Positions 1-7,363 of a stretch of 64,000 nt of DNA are shown here, piece by piece. Within the stretch, counting starts at the first letter, position 1. The number at the start of each line of letters is the position of its first letter. Position numbers and translations under genes: made by a program. Origin of the DNA: Palsa-295 sp963781105 (GTDB taxonomy: Bacteria > Acidobacteriota > Terriglobia > Acidiferrales > UBA7541); contig CAWAED010000006.1 of assembly GCA_963781105.1 (NCBI GenBank), forward strand, positions 1-64,000. The letters run 5' to 3'. The notes under the pieces were generated by a model. The model was not told where the DNA came from. It was given only the letters and a program-made list of their open reading frames with translations, and searched no databases.

Positions 1-21
1 AAATTTGAAACAGGAGCGGGT

Positions 22-451
22 CTAATACTGGAATTTGTCCGCTTGAATCGGTATGACGACTGGTGCAGGCTTCGCAACGGGTGCAGTCGGCTCAACTGGC
101 GGCGGTCAACAGACTCAGAATCGGCAACAGGCGCGGAAAGGCGATCAGGATTTCGGACTGCACTTAAGAAATTTTCCAATGCACTTTTTTGTTTGGTCAC
201 GACATCAGGCCCGAAGACACGCTGCGCTTTGTCCTCAGACGTATCTCGGTTGCTGAGTTTTGGGAGTCTTGCGGCTTTTTCGTGTACCGATTGGTGGTGC
301 CCGCATCCAACTTCGCGCGTTGCAACTGTTTCTTCTGGCGGTCATCCGCAGAAATAATTTTCAATCGTGTGACACGCTCTTTGGGAGTCACGTCTTTACC
401 CGTCTGTAGTCTCTCGCGGGCAAACGCTGCTGCGCTTTTTACTCTAGGCAT
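22..451 (-). pseudogene. Small element gene, reading frame broken twice (about 143 aa if repaired)
   Basis: The ATG at 451 overlaps the stop codon of the upstream gene by 8 bases, a normal operon junction. The first frame reads MPRVKSAAAFARERLQTGK and continues to an AAAAA run near 275. From there the second frame continues sensibly (segments such as EDKAQRVFGPDVVTKQKSAL) until near 105. The third frame gives a proline- and valine-rich tail ending ADKFQY and a TAG at 22-24. Each shift equals one missing base, and the summed length is one short of two full codons. The predicted protein is basic and charged in its N-terminal half. No family was recognised. Either recent indels or sequencing errors near a contig end could explain the breaks. 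Confidence 0.55.
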
Positions 452-1102
452 TAGATCTTATCCACTCGAAAATGCGTTCTGCCGCCTCTTTCATACGTTG
501 CGGGATGTCTGGCGCACTTCAACGCGCCTGTGACAAGGTCTTGCGATGTCCGCCTTCTGCTGCGCGTAAGTAGCGTTCACCACTTCTGGTGGCGCAGGAG
601 GCAGTGCCACAGGCACGTCAACGTTTTCGCCGGATATGAAGCGGCCAAGAATGGGATAAAAAACCTTTCCTATTTCCTCGCGCACTTGGATTCATGGCGT
701 CATCGGATACTTGGTCGGGGTCGAGTCCCAATGTGAAACGAAAAATATTGCGGGCAGCATCGAGGCGTTCTCGGGGTTCGAGTAGCGCGTGAACTTTTCG
801 GTGCTGTTGCTGGGGTCAAAGTTGGCATCCACGACCACCGCTTGTAGACGAGTACGGAGATTTTCTGCTCGGGCCTTGCATCTGTCTCCTTGATTTCTTC
901 TTTCGGGCTTTATTTCTTCGGCGCGAGCGAAGTGCTGCACGTTAATTCCTTGGCACGGAAGTTCACGCTGCACGTTTCATAACACCCCACCACCTATATG
1001 CTGGACGCGGGGAACGGCGAACCCAGTATCTCATTCCCATCAGCGTTACAGAACTTGAATCAACAAACCGCCCGTTGTCTGCTATGATTTCAAACTCGCC
1101 AC
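444..1102 (-). pseudogene. Element gene with several frame changes (about 215 aa if repaired)
   Basis: A GTG at 1102 follows an AGGAG site (1113-1109) that overlaps the stop of the upstream gene. Protein-like segments then alternate between frames: EFEIIADNGRFVDSSS near the start, EEIKETDARPEQKISVLVYK and DANFDPSNSTEKFTRYSNPE in the middle, RFTLGLDPDQVSDDAMNP and EEIGKVFYPILGRF later, and RMKEAAERIFEWIRSNA before a TAG at 444-446. At least five single-base shifts are needed, one of them at a TTTTT run near 750. The exact path, especially between 850 and 1,000, is uncertain because two frames are open there. No family was recognised. The preserved coding character between the shifts argues against long-term decay. 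Confidence 0.45.
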
Positions 1103-1112
1103 AGCGCTCTCC

Positions 1113-1489
1113 TCAGGATGGATTTACTTCTTGGCTTGCGGTCACAACTTCAACCGGAAACTTGTCCTTGATGTGGCCCGCGAAATAGTCGTCTCGGTCA
1201 ATGCTTGTGCGCAGACCCTGAATCAATTCAGCAGGCACGCCTGCGAACACGAATACCGTCTTAGGAACGCTGCTGAACTTGAGCCAAAGTTTTCCATCCC
1301 GCTCACCGATGGAATACAAATCCTCAACATCCGACGGGTCAATAGGCACGGGCGGTCGAGCGAGCAGCGGCTGGCGGCACATAGGCTGGGACGCGGGCCG
1401 CGCTGCGAGGCGCAGTTGTGTGGTTTGGCCAGAATCGAACCTGCGCTTTTATTTATTGCTGCTGAAACTGGTCGGGCGACTGCGGACAT
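1113..1489 (-). pseudogene. Small element gene with one frameshift (about 125 aa if repaired)
   Basis: The ATG at 1489 has a strong AGGAG site six bases upstream. The first frame reads MSAVARPVSAAINKSAGSIL. Adding one A to the AAA run near 1425 joins it to the downstream frame, which contains VEDLYSIGERDGKLWLKFSS and PKTVFVFAGVPAELIQGL and ends at a TGA at 1113. The total length is one base short of 126 codons, which fits one missing base. The start overlaps the end of the preceding 41-codon gene by 41 bases. The C-terminal half looks like a folded small domain, but no family was recognised. The ORF starting at an internal ATG (1382) would be the unshifted remnant. Confidence 0.5.
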
Positions 1490-1574
1490 CGTGTTCTCCT
1501 CTGGTTTGGTAATCTTGTAGCCAGCGCTCTTCGAATTCGGCGGCATGCTGCATCATTTCGTCGTACGCACTCAC
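1449..1574 (-). CDS. Very small element protein (41 aa)
   Basis: This intact short frame starts at a GTG (1574) that overlaps the preceding stop as GTGA, the same 4-base coupling used elsewhere in the element. The product begins MSAYDEMMQHAAEFEERW and is helical and charged, ending in a Ser/Asn-rich tail. There is no signal peptide or membrane segment and no recognised family. Its existence rests on the coupling junction and on codon content. It overlaps the start of the next gene by 41 bases. Function unknown. Confidence 0.5.
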   Translation of the reverse strand: MSAYDEMMQHAAEFEERWLQDYQTRGEHDVRSRPTSFSSNK

Positions 1575-1716
1575 TGCTCGGCATCCTGTGGCAACTTGGC
1601 GTTGGCTGCGTTTGCGATGCGCTCAACCGAGATATCTTACGTTTTGCAGACAGAGGCAAAATCTTCAAACGCCACTCCTCTTCACTCAACGGCTTGACTG
1701 ATTTTTCGTCGCTCAT
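1571..1716 (-). pseudogene. Very small element gene with one frameshift (about 48 aa)
   Basis: The ATG at 1716 overlaps the upstream stop as TAATG. The N-terminal frame reads MSDEKSVKPLSEEEWRLK. The C-terminal frame reads DISVERIANAANAKLPQDAEQ, then TGA at 1571, which in turn couples to the next gene. Length is 146 bases, so the two halves differ by one base. Adding one A to the AA following CGT near 1640 restores one reading frame. No family recognised. Confidence 0.45.
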
Positions 1717-1875
1717 TAGATTTTCGCCAGTCCGGTGATTCGCTTGCGCTGCGTGGGCTGCTCGGGAATCGGAAAATCGCTGGGTGTCGGCGCAGTGGGG
1801 AGCTTTGGCCGTTACGCGGACAGTGCGCGGCGTGGTTTTCTTCAACGGCTTAACGGCGGATGAACTCTTTGCCAT
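1716..1875 (-). pseudogene. Very small basic element gene with one frameshift (about 52 aa)
   Basis: The ATG at 1875 has a GGAG site six bases upstream and follows the preceding stop by three bases. The first frame reads MAKSSSAVKPLKKTTPRTVR. Removing one A from the AAA run near 1805 leads into a frame reading LPTAPTPSDFPIPEQPTQRK and ending GLAKI at a TAA that overlaps the next ATG. The product would be short, basic and proline-rich, probably unstructured. No family recognised. The single shift matches the pattern seen in the four other genes at this end of the window. Confidence 0.45.
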
Positions 1876-1878
1876 GGC

Positions 1879-2094
1879 TTACTCCGTCTCCCGGGCGTCA
1901 CGATTTTTCTTGCGGTGTACGCGCTTCTGAAACTCGCGGCGCTCCAGCTTCCTGCTGGCCAAGGTCTGCGGCGCGGTCACAGCGAATGCGGATGTCGTCT
2001 TAGCCTCGGCTGACGGATTCTGTCTGCCTCGGGTCTTGTGCGCTCCGTCGGCCTTGCGCTTGGCTACTTCGTCTGCTGGTGACTTGCTGGCCAT
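1879..2094 (-). CDS. Small highly charged element protein (71 aa)
   Basis: Intact frame with a good AGGAG site seven bases before the ATG at 2094, directly behind the preceding gene and three bases before the next start. The product is very basic, with a C-terminal run of Arg/Lys (segment SRKLERREFQKRVHRKKN). This suggests binding to nucleic acid or another acidic partner, but that is inference only. No domain, signal peptide or membrane segment is visible. Confidence 0.6.
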   Translation of the reverse strand: MASKSPADEVAKRKADGAHKTRGRQNPSAEAKTTSAFAVTAPQTLASRKLERREFQKRVHRKKNRDARETE

Positions 2095-2102
2095 ATTGGC
2101 TC

Positions 2103-2345
2103 CTAGAAATCCTTGACGGTCTTGCCGTCCGCTTCGACCAAAGTGCCAACAGCGGTCAGCGAATTATCCAACTCAACCCCGATGGCTCTTTTGCCTTCCT
2201 GATACACGACCGTCTGCCCCGGCGTGAACAGCGCGGCGGTGGCTGCTTCCGCTGGGATATAAGGCACGATTCCTGCCTGCATGCCACACGACTCGATAAG
2301 GATAATTCCCCGCGTCACATCCACACTCTTGACGATGCCGTGCAT
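2103..2345 (-). CDS. Small OB-like / cold-shock-like element protein (80 aa)
   Basis: The ATG at 2345 is preceded by a very strong GGAGGAG site, which decides the start. The same frame stays open upstream to 2624, so a longer product cannot be excluded. The protein begins MHGIVKSVDVTRGIILIES and has an alternating strand pattern with a VVYQEGKRAIGVEL segment. The order of hydrophobic strands recalls a small OB or cold-shock fold, but the RNA-binding FGFI and FHxS motifs are not evident, so the assignment is weak. It sits at the head of the small-gene string that runs to the left edge. Confidence 0.55.
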   Translation of the reverse strand: MHGIVKSVDVTRGIILIESCGMQAGIVPYIPAEAATAALFTPGQTVVYQEGKRAIGVELDNSLTAVGTLVEADGKTVKDF

Positions 2346-3272
2346 ATCTCCTCCACTAAGTGACAAAACTTTTGCTGCGCACTGCGGCTCCGTACGTCGG
2401 GCAGATGGAACCAAGTTCTGGCTCGCAAGCCACCCGTGCCTTAGGTTCCCCTGTGCGTCAATAACTGGCGCGAATCGTGATGCGATTTTGGTGCGTGTCT
2501 CGGTGCCAAAAGTGGTGCCCAGAAAGCGCTCAGAATGCCGGTGGCCGCTGTGGCCCGAATAAACAGCCCCTGATGGGGGATTTATGCGTCCCATTCGGTT
2601 CCGTACGCCATTTGGATGGAACAAAATTCCGTAAGTGCGACCATCCTATCACTTAGGTTACCCTAGCGATTACCGTTTCGGTACGAAAAGCGTTTGTGCG
2701 TAGGCTCGTATGTTGAAGGTACTTTTCAGCCGAAGCAGTCGCTATGGGTGGGGGTGGATACGGCGCGGGTCAAAGGGTCCCATTCGCATGCTATACGCCA
2801 GAGCAAAATACCCTCCCAAAGCGCTGAAAATAATACCCTTACCATATTTCACTCGCAGCCAAAATCACGCTCCGAAAACTGGTGGTGCGGAGTGGTGGGG
2901 GCTGAGGTTTGAACGGATGGTCACCGTCCCGGACTCGCGATATCTGCTACCAGTACCAGTTAAATCATTTGTTATGTGTACAGATGCGGACTGTAGTGTT
3001 CCGCATAATCGCCAACACTGGTAGCGGAGCACTCGGGCAAGTGGAAGATTATGCACGACTTACCGACTTTCGCCGCTTGTTTTCGCCGGACTTTCGTACT
3101 GATACGCGATTTTTGGAATTCAAAATGTTCCGTCGGGCCGACAGTCACATCGGCGTCCACCGTACGAAGCCCACACGACCGTCTGTTTTCAGGCCATCAA
3201 AAAGCGAATAACAGACGAAGATAAAATGCCTACTTGACGTTCAACAAGACATGACGCTCCTCGCAGACAAGG
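2346..3272. other. Gap with no supportable gene
   Basis: About 0.9 kb between two element genes. The minus-strand frame of the downstream gene is open through 2346-2624 but lacks a convincing ribosome binding site. Short ORFs on both strands between 2,694 and 3,211 have no ribosome sites or family likeness. No tRNA fold could be built around the GTTTGAAC stretch near 2,910, because the flanking arms do not pair. Given the frame breaks further left, an eroded or misread gene here is possible. Confidence 0.5.
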
Positions 3273-3359
3273 TCAATCTGATTTACGACTGGCACGCATG
3301 TTCAGCACGCCCACAATCGCCACGGCCACCGCGATGATGCCTACCACGATTCCACTCAC
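3273..3359 (-). CDS. Tiny single-span membrane peptide (28 aa)
   Basis: A GTG at 3359 lies nine bases after an AGGAG site. The product has the form MSGIVVGIIAVAVAIVGVLN followed by MRASRKSD: a single hydrophobic helix of about 19 residues and a short basic tail, consistent with an N-out, C-in membrane peptide. Tiny proteins of this form occur in phages as holin-like or toxin-like peptides, but nothing in the sequence identifies the role. It is too short for standard gene callers. The 169 bases upstream, to the end of the next gene, hold no clear gene. Confidence 0.5.
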   Translation of the reverse strand: MSGIVVGIIAVAVAIVGVLNMRASRKSD

Positions 3360-3528
3360 TCTCTTATGCTCCTCTGTGCTGCTGTCACACTCTCTCTGCT
3401 TGCGCTCTGGGCTTGGGAGTAAACCTGCGGGCAAGAGAAAGACAAACCGTTGGCGCGGATTCGACGGACTACGAATTCCACTTAATCTATTTTGAACCCA
3501 ATCCCTACGGCTAGGATGGCTCTTGCAA

Positions 3529-3912
3529 TTACTTACAGTCGCTTTGGTGCATCGTATGATTCGCCGCAGATTGGTATGCGTGCGGTTTTACGTCAGTCTT
3601 TAACCGTGAATCAACGCCCTCTAGAAACCACTTTCCAATTACAGAAACCTGCTTTTTAGCCACTTTAGTCGGCGGCTTGGGACTGTGCCTCTTCCCGTTT
3701 TTGTGCGTGGCGCATTCTTGCGGCATTCCCAACGGCCCGGTTCGAGCAATTTCAGTCTCACTCGGTGCACTGGCCGTCGCGATTGCTAAGGCGAGGTCCA
3801 AGTTGCCCCGGCATCTGCGGTAGAGACGAATCGCAGGCATGCGCTCCAGCTTTCCCGCTTCCATCACCTTGGCAAAATCTCGTTCTTCAACTTCGCTCCA
3901 TGAATCAGTCAC
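3529..3912 (-). CDS. Hypothetical element protein (127 aa)
   Basis: It starts at a GTG (3912) with AGGAG eight bases upstream, 12 bases after the preceding small gene. The N-terminal half is helical and charged (WSEVEERDFAKVMEAGKL, then RLYRRCRGNLDLALAIA). The C-terminal half is rich in Lys, Pro and His and probably flexible. No family recognised. Position just after the replication gene suggests an accessory role in replication or regulation, which is inference from context only. Confidence 0.55.
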   Translation of the reverse strand: MTDSWSEVEERDFAKVMEAGKLERMPAIRLYRRCRGNLDLALAIATASAPSETEIARTGPLGMPQECATHKNGKRHSPKPPTKVAKKQVSVIGKWFLEGVDSRLKTDVKPHAYQSAANHTMHQSDCK

Positions 3913-3924
3913 TGCTTTGTCTCC

Positions 3925-4089
3925 TCACTGGGAAATCTTGGTCGGCTGCGCGGCGCGACGTTTGGCTGCGATACTCCTCGCGATGGCTTCGACCGGTCGG
4001 CAATTGTCGTCTCGCGTTCGGCCCGGGTTTGCGGCTGATTTCCATTCTTTGCGCGGTCGTGGCTTTGATGTCGGCTGTTCGTCGGTCAT
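3925..4089 (-). CDS. Small basic element protein (54 aa)
   Basis: Short frame from an ATG at 4089, two bases after the replication gene's stop, to a TGA at 3925. The sequence starts MTDEQPTSKPRPRKEWKSAA and continues with VEAIARSIAAKRRAAQ, so it is basic and partly helical. No good ribosome site is visible, so it is probably translated by coupling to the upstream gene. Another frame over the same bases begins at 4102 but has poorer codon content. No family recognised. Confidence 0.45.
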   Translation of the reverse strand: MTDEQPTSKPRPRKEWKSAANPGRTRDDNCRPVEAIARSIAAKRRAAQPTKISQ

Positions 4090-4091
4090 GG

Positions 4092-5096
4092 TCACACCGC
4101 ATTGGTTTCTAACAATTCGCTTGCAATCGCGCCCAGTGATTTCTCACTCGGTGGTTGCACTGTGCGAGCACGCTCCGCTTCTCGTGCGGCTTCGCGTTTC
4201 GCTTGCTCGATATAGCAACCGACTTCGTCCGCAACAAAGAACGCAACTGGAAGTTTAATCACTCCGGTTCCCCACGTCGGACTCTGCGCGTACTTGTCAC
4301 GCACAAACACCTTCCATCCCGCAATCACATCGGACAGAGAGACGCCAGCCGCATGAAGCCCGGGAAGAATTCCTTCCAAAGTCTCCACGCCAAATTTCGG
4401 CAGAGAAGTCGGCGCGAAGTGGTCACACATCCCTGCGTCCGCGTCATACAGTTCCTGATAAGCATCGCGCAATTGCGACCACAAACTTTTTTCACTGCCC
4501 GCAGATTTTGGTGTTGGTTCTGCCGAAGGCAAATTTTGTGGCGCATCCACCGACCCACCCGCCAACGTATTTGGTTGGAGGGTTGATTCATCCACACCTT
4601 TTCCTTCTCCCACACCTAAACCCACACCTAAACCCACACCTAAACCTACTGACATCACGCTGTGCGTGTCCTGTGCTCGCACGGTGTCTGCACTGTGCAG
4701 AGCCTGGACTGGCTCATTCAATGGCGCAGGCGTGTTACCGGACGGCGGTTCTGGGTCGGTCTTCGGCGGCGGCGCAGGATATTCAAACTTGGAATCTTTT
4801 TCGCGCGTCCCGATGCCTTGGTGCTTGGCCCAGTTCATGCATAGCCCGTACTTCTGACCGCCGACTTCGTAGCGCGTGATGAATCCCCCGGCGACCGCTT
4901 CAAGCATGAGTGCTTCAAAGTCCAGCGCGTCGAAAGGCAAAATTTTCAGCTTGAGTGTTTTTGGCTTCCACTCGAATCGGCCATGCTTATCGCAGCACGT
5001 CCAAACCCCGGGAAGCATCAGACGCGCCGCAACGGACATGTCGTTCACACCTTCATGTATGAAATATTCCGGCTTAATCGTGCGGATATGCGACAT
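4092..5096 (-). CDS. Phage-type replication initiator (DnaT/DnaD-like N-terminal domain)
   Basis: The first 100 residues (MSHIRTIKPEYFIHEGVNDM, then AARLMLPGVWTCCDKHGRFE, then a KHQG segment) match the winged-helix domain at the start of many phage replication organiser proteins, in which IRTIKPE, a GLWT-like core and a KHQ end are typical. A Pro-rich linker and a (GLGV)n repeat encoded by three 12-bp repeats follow. The C-terminal 130 residues form a second helical domain. The ATG at 5096 is chosen because homology begins there. A GTG at 5150, overlapping the stop of the preceding gene, is an alternative. It presumably binds the element's origin and recruits host helicase. Confidence 0.7.
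   Translation of the reverse strand: MSHIRTIKPEYFIHEGVNDMSVAARLMLPGVWTCCDKHGRFEWKPKTLKLKILPFDALDFEALMLEAVAGGFITRYEVGGQKYGLCMNWAKHQGIGTREKDSKFEYPAPPPKTDPEPPSGNTPAPLNEPVQALHSADTVRAQDTHSVMSVGLGVGLGVGLGVGEGKGVDESTLQPNTLAGGSVDAPQNLPSAEPTPKSAGSEKSLWSQLRDAYQELYDADAGMCDHFAPTSLPKFGVETLEGILPGLHAAGVSLSDVIAGWKVFVRDKYAQSPTWGTGVIKLPVAFFVADEVGCYIEQAKREAAREAERARTVQPPSEKSLGAIASELLETNAV
4611..4646. repeat. Three perfect 12-bp tandem repeats inside the replication gene
   Basis: The unit CACACCTAAACC occurs three times without a mismatch and without a gap, within the linker-coding part of the replication protein gene. The encoded peptide is a Gly-Leu-Gly-Val repeat. Direct repeats inside an initiator gene resemble the iterons of lambda gene O, where the replication origin lies inside the initiator gene. 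Here that role is inferred. Confidence 0.85.
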
Positions 5097-5142
5097 CTTC
5101 GGCTGGCGTAGTTCCGAATTGTTCGCTTGAAATTTAGTCGGC

Positions 5143-5646
5143 TTACTCACGAGTGCCCCCGTCCTGCGGAGCATCGGTCTTCGGCGCAGTCAGTCCAAAT
5201 TTTAACTGCCCGTCGCCTTCGGCCAGCGCTGCGGCTGCTGTGACCGCATGGCCCGGTGATGCTGGCGCAGATGCAGGACGCGGCGCGTCATCAGTGCTGA
5301 GAATTGCTTTGGCCTGTCCGGCTATACGTGGTTGTTTCGGCGCAACTATTGGCGCAGCGACTAACACCGGTTCGTACGGTATTTCTGGCTGTCCCTTTGG
5401 CGCGGCTTGTGGCGCGTTTAACGGGATGATGCGAATATTCACCGCGCACGGTTTACCGTTTCCGCGTCCTTCGGCATATTCAACCAGCACACCAGGCGCG
5501 ATATCGCGCGGATTGACGCTTACGAAATTGTTGACGTGATAGAAAATGTCAGGCAGGCCGACGGCAGGTCGCCCATCGGTGTGCCACTCAGGCTTGATGA
5601 ATCCCCACGGTGCTTTCGGGGAGATAAACAGAATACTTCCACGCAT
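5143..5646 (-). CDS. Cold-shock-domain protein with long Pro/Ala tail (167 aa)
   Basis: Residues 1-70 form a cold-shock-like OB fold: MRGSILFISPKAPWGFIKPE (a G-F-I motif in the RNP-1 position), DIFYHVNNF (RNP-2-like) and a closing PGVLVEYAEGRGNGKPCAVN strand. The remaining 95 residues are rich in Pro and Ala and likely disordered. The start is set by a GGAG site seven bases before the ATG at 5646. Upstream in-frame ATGs lack this. Such domains bind single-stranded nucleic acid. Its position between the repressor and the replication gene fits a role at the origin or on element mRNA, which is inference. Confidence 0.7.
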   Translation of the reverse strand: MRGSILFISPKAPWGFIKPEWHTDGRPAVGLPDIFYHVNNFVSVNPRDIAPGVLVEYAEGRGNGKPCAVNIRIIPLNAPQAAPKGQPEIPYEPVLVAAPIVAPKQPRIAGQAKAILSTDDAPRPASAPASPGHAVTAAAALAEGDGQLKFGLTAPKTDAPQDGGTRE

Positions 5647-5773
5647 AGTTGTCTCCATGTAGCGTTTTAGATTAGTTCCCTTACAGGTGGCGGGATGGCC
5701 TGACTCTGGCGGCAGCGGAGTCTTCGCTATGTCCTCTGTTGTATGGGAGAGGCGTACCAACTAATTAGTGCGA

Positions 5774-6073
5774 TTAAACTTGTGCTGATTGGGTCATACG
5801 TTCTGAATCGGTACGAATTGCCGTCAGTGCGCGAACATTCTCCACGGTCAGTGCTGGCGGCACGCCATCGTTTTCTATGACGAGTTGGACGTAGCTGTGC
5901 GCGGACTCAACGTCGGCCAATGCGTTCTCCAGTGCTACCCGGCGATGCTCGGACACAGGACGGCCCTTGAGCCAAGCGGTGACATCATTCGGCCCGACCT
6001 GCGCCAAATCGGCTAGCAGAACGCGCGGCACGTCCAGTGCGTCTATACGGCGTTCAAGGGTGGTTTTAAGCAT
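5774..6073 (-). CDS. Cro/C1-like HTH regulator (99 aa)
   Basis: The central part, RVLLADLAQVGPNDVTAWLK, matches a helix-turn-helix of the Cro/C1 or lambda-repressor-like type, with the second helix entering DNA. It is the first gene after the 58-bp dyad and promoter at 6212-6273, so it is the natural candidate for the protein that binds that dyad and controls itself and the replication genes. The ATG at 6073 follows an AGGAG site at an 11-base distance. The open frame continues to 6181 without a better start. The protein is shorter than a two-domain repressor and has no protease-like C-terminal domain, so SOS cleavage is not predicted. Confidence 0.65.
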   Translation of the reverse strand: MLKTTLERRIDALDVPRVLLADLAQVGPNDVTAWLKGRPVSEHRRVALENALADVESAHSYVQLVIENDGVPPALTVENVRALTAIRTDSERMTQSAQV

Positions 6074-6211
6074 GTTTAGTACAACTCCTAAAAGATTGAA
6101 TCCTACAAAAAGCCGCACTTGGCGGCTGGGTCTTTCCAACAAATGACTGTCCATATGTGGAAGCGGTACGGGTAGGCGCAAGCGCGAAACGGACTCCCGA
6201 CATGCACATAC

Positions 6212-6240
6212 AGTCTACCACAATCTGACTTGAATGTCAA
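6212..6240 (-). promoter_or_regulatory. Sigma70-type promoter for the regulator/replication operon
   Basis: On the minus strand a perfect TTGACA (6240-6235) is followed by a 17-base spacer and TAGACT (6217-6212). Transcription would begin near 6,205 and lead into the HTH gene at 6073. The -35 box is one arm of the inner inverted repeat, so a repressor bound to the dyad would cover it. Confidence 0.6.
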
Positions 6241-6273
6241 GAAAAATCTTGACACACCTGTCATTTTGTGGTA
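6216..6273. promoter_or_regulatory. 58-bp nested dyad, probable repressor operator
   Basis: Two inverted repeats share the same centre (6244/6245). The inner arms are TGTCAAG (6235-6241) and CTTGACA (6248-6254). The outer arms are TACCACAA (6216-6223) and TTGTGGTA (6266-6273). Between them a TGAC/GTCA pair is also placed symmetrically. The site lies in the 214-bp gap between the AlkB operon and the regulator gene and covers the -35 box of the regulator promoter. Confidence 0.7.
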
Positions 6274-6287
6274 GCCGCCACCCGGGG

Positions 6288-6635
6288 TCAGTTTCCTTTG
6301 TCCGCGTTGGGCTGTTCGCTATCTTTGGATGCTAACGCCGCTTTCAAGCGAATCCGATATGCTCGTTGCCTGTCGGCATTGCTTTGATAGAGTCGGGGAC
6401 GACCAATCACAGACGGGGAACACGGTATGACTGCGACCCGCGAACGATGAACAAAAAACCCGCCGCGCTTCCACGTTACGAAATAAAGTCTGTTCGTCAG
6501 GACAGTCTTTTGTAACGCTCGAACGACCATGCGATGTCCACGAGTGTTGTCTTGCAGGTACGAATCCAAAGCACTCCGTGAAAAGATGACTCGAACCAAA
6601 TCAGTCGGAGATTGCACAGCGAGTGTGGTTGTCAT
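6288..6635 (-). CDS. Small basic phage-type protein, last gene of the AlkB operon (115 aa)
   Basis: The ATG at 6635 overlaps the preceding dioxygenase stop as ATGA and has GGGAGA upstream. The N-terminus MTTTLAVQS is almost the same as that of the partner protein at 7929, and the DNA around both starts is shared for 18 bases. The C-terminal part contains GRPRLYQSNADRQRAYRIRL, a basic RQRAYR motif that I associate with small phage regulators. No catalytic motif is visible. It may be a fused descendant of the partner's N-terminus and a different basic tail. Function unknown; nucleic-acid binding is likely. Confidence 0.55.
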   Translation of the reverse strand: MTTTLAVQSPTDLVRVIFSRSALDSYLQDNTRGHRMVVRALQKTVLTNRLYFVTWKRGGFFVHRSRVAVIPCSPSVIGRPRLYQSNADRQRAYRIRLKAALASKDSEQPNADKGN

Positions 6636-7363
6636 GCTTTCTCCCATGATTTCTGTTGCAAGCATTCATCCACCGCCGCATAGCCGCCACTTCGGTACGC
6701 AGCCTGCACGGCGGCGTATTCTGCGTTCATTTCCAGTTTTCGTCTGGCGCGTTCGCGCTTCTCTTCAAGAGTACGAGGTTTTCCAATAGAACCTTCGCGT
6801 ACTAGGTCGGCGGTGATATATCGGAACACGAGCGCATAGCGAACACCGCACGGTGTCTTGCTGCGTGGCATCGCATGGGTGTGCCTGTGTTGGTCTTTTG
6901 GAAAAAAGGTCAACAAAGACCCACTGGCAAGACGAAGGTCTGCGAGCGGTTTCCACGTATAACAAGCTGCCAATTTAAAATTGCGTTCAGCACCTAGACT
7001 AACCATACAGATGTGACCTGGAGGTGAATCGCTATGCGGAAGCACAACAGCGTTTTGGTTGAAATGCTTGTTCACTTGGATGGAGTTAAAATAGCAATCG
7101 TAGTGCTTTTCCAAGCGCAACTTAAGCGGCAGGAGGAATTCGGGAATATCACCCGATGATTTCACGCGAAAGGCGCGTGGTACACATGGGGTGTAGGATT
7201 GGCGCGGTCCCCATTGAATCGTTGCATGAGTTGGTGGCGCATCACACTGTCCCGTCTCCATGATGAAGTTTGGCGTGGCATCGAGGAATGCGATTATCTG
7301 CGCGGTCTCTTCGGCGGACACGTATGGGTGAATATATTCGTAGCGCGGGTCAGCAGGTTTCAT
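6632..7363 (-). CDS. AlkB-like Fe(II)/2-oxoglutarate dioxygenase (243 aa)
   Basis: The double-stranded beta-helix motifs are all present. NSIQVNKHFNQNAVVLPHSD contains the iron ligands His110 and Asp112. The strand MVSLGAERNFKL follows. ASGSLLTFF leads to HTHAMP with the distal ligand His163, and GVRYALVFRY gives the 2-oxoglutarate-binding Arg175. This layout is that of AlkB family oxygenases, which demethylate alkylated bases or act on related nucleic-acid substrates. The C-terminal 55 residues (REKRERARRKLEMN region) are helical and basic. It overlaps both neighbours by four bases and is the second dioxygenase of the operon. Substrate unknown. Confidence 0.8.
   Translation of the reverse strand: MKPADPRYEYIHPYVSAEETAQIIAFLDATPNFIMETGQCDAPPTHATIQWGPRQSYTPCVPRAFRVKSSGDIPEFLLPLKLRLEKHYDCYFNSIQVNKHFNQNAVVLPHSDSPPGHICMVSLGAERNFKLAACYTWKPLADLRLASGSLLTFFPKDQHRHTHAMPRSKTPCGVRYALVFRYITADLVREGSIGKPRTLEEKRERARRKLEMNAEYAAVQAAYRSGGYAAVDECLQQKSWEKA

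Noticed and set aside
189..533. 114-codon plus-strand ORF
   Set aside because: Lies opposite the frameshifted minus-strand genes, has no ribosome site and opposes the direction of every other element gene.
1425..1445. GGTTCGATTC stretch on the minus strand resembling a tRNA T-loop
   Set aside because: The T-stem has a mismatch, no matching acceptor or anticodon arm was found, and the region reads as protein-coding in the element operon.
2880..2930. GTTCAAAC-like stretch suggesting a tRNA
   Set aside because: Flanking arms do not pair and no anticodon stem is present.
4611..4650. CRISPR or telomere-like repeat
   Set aside because: Only three contiguous units with no spacers, located inside a coding frame.
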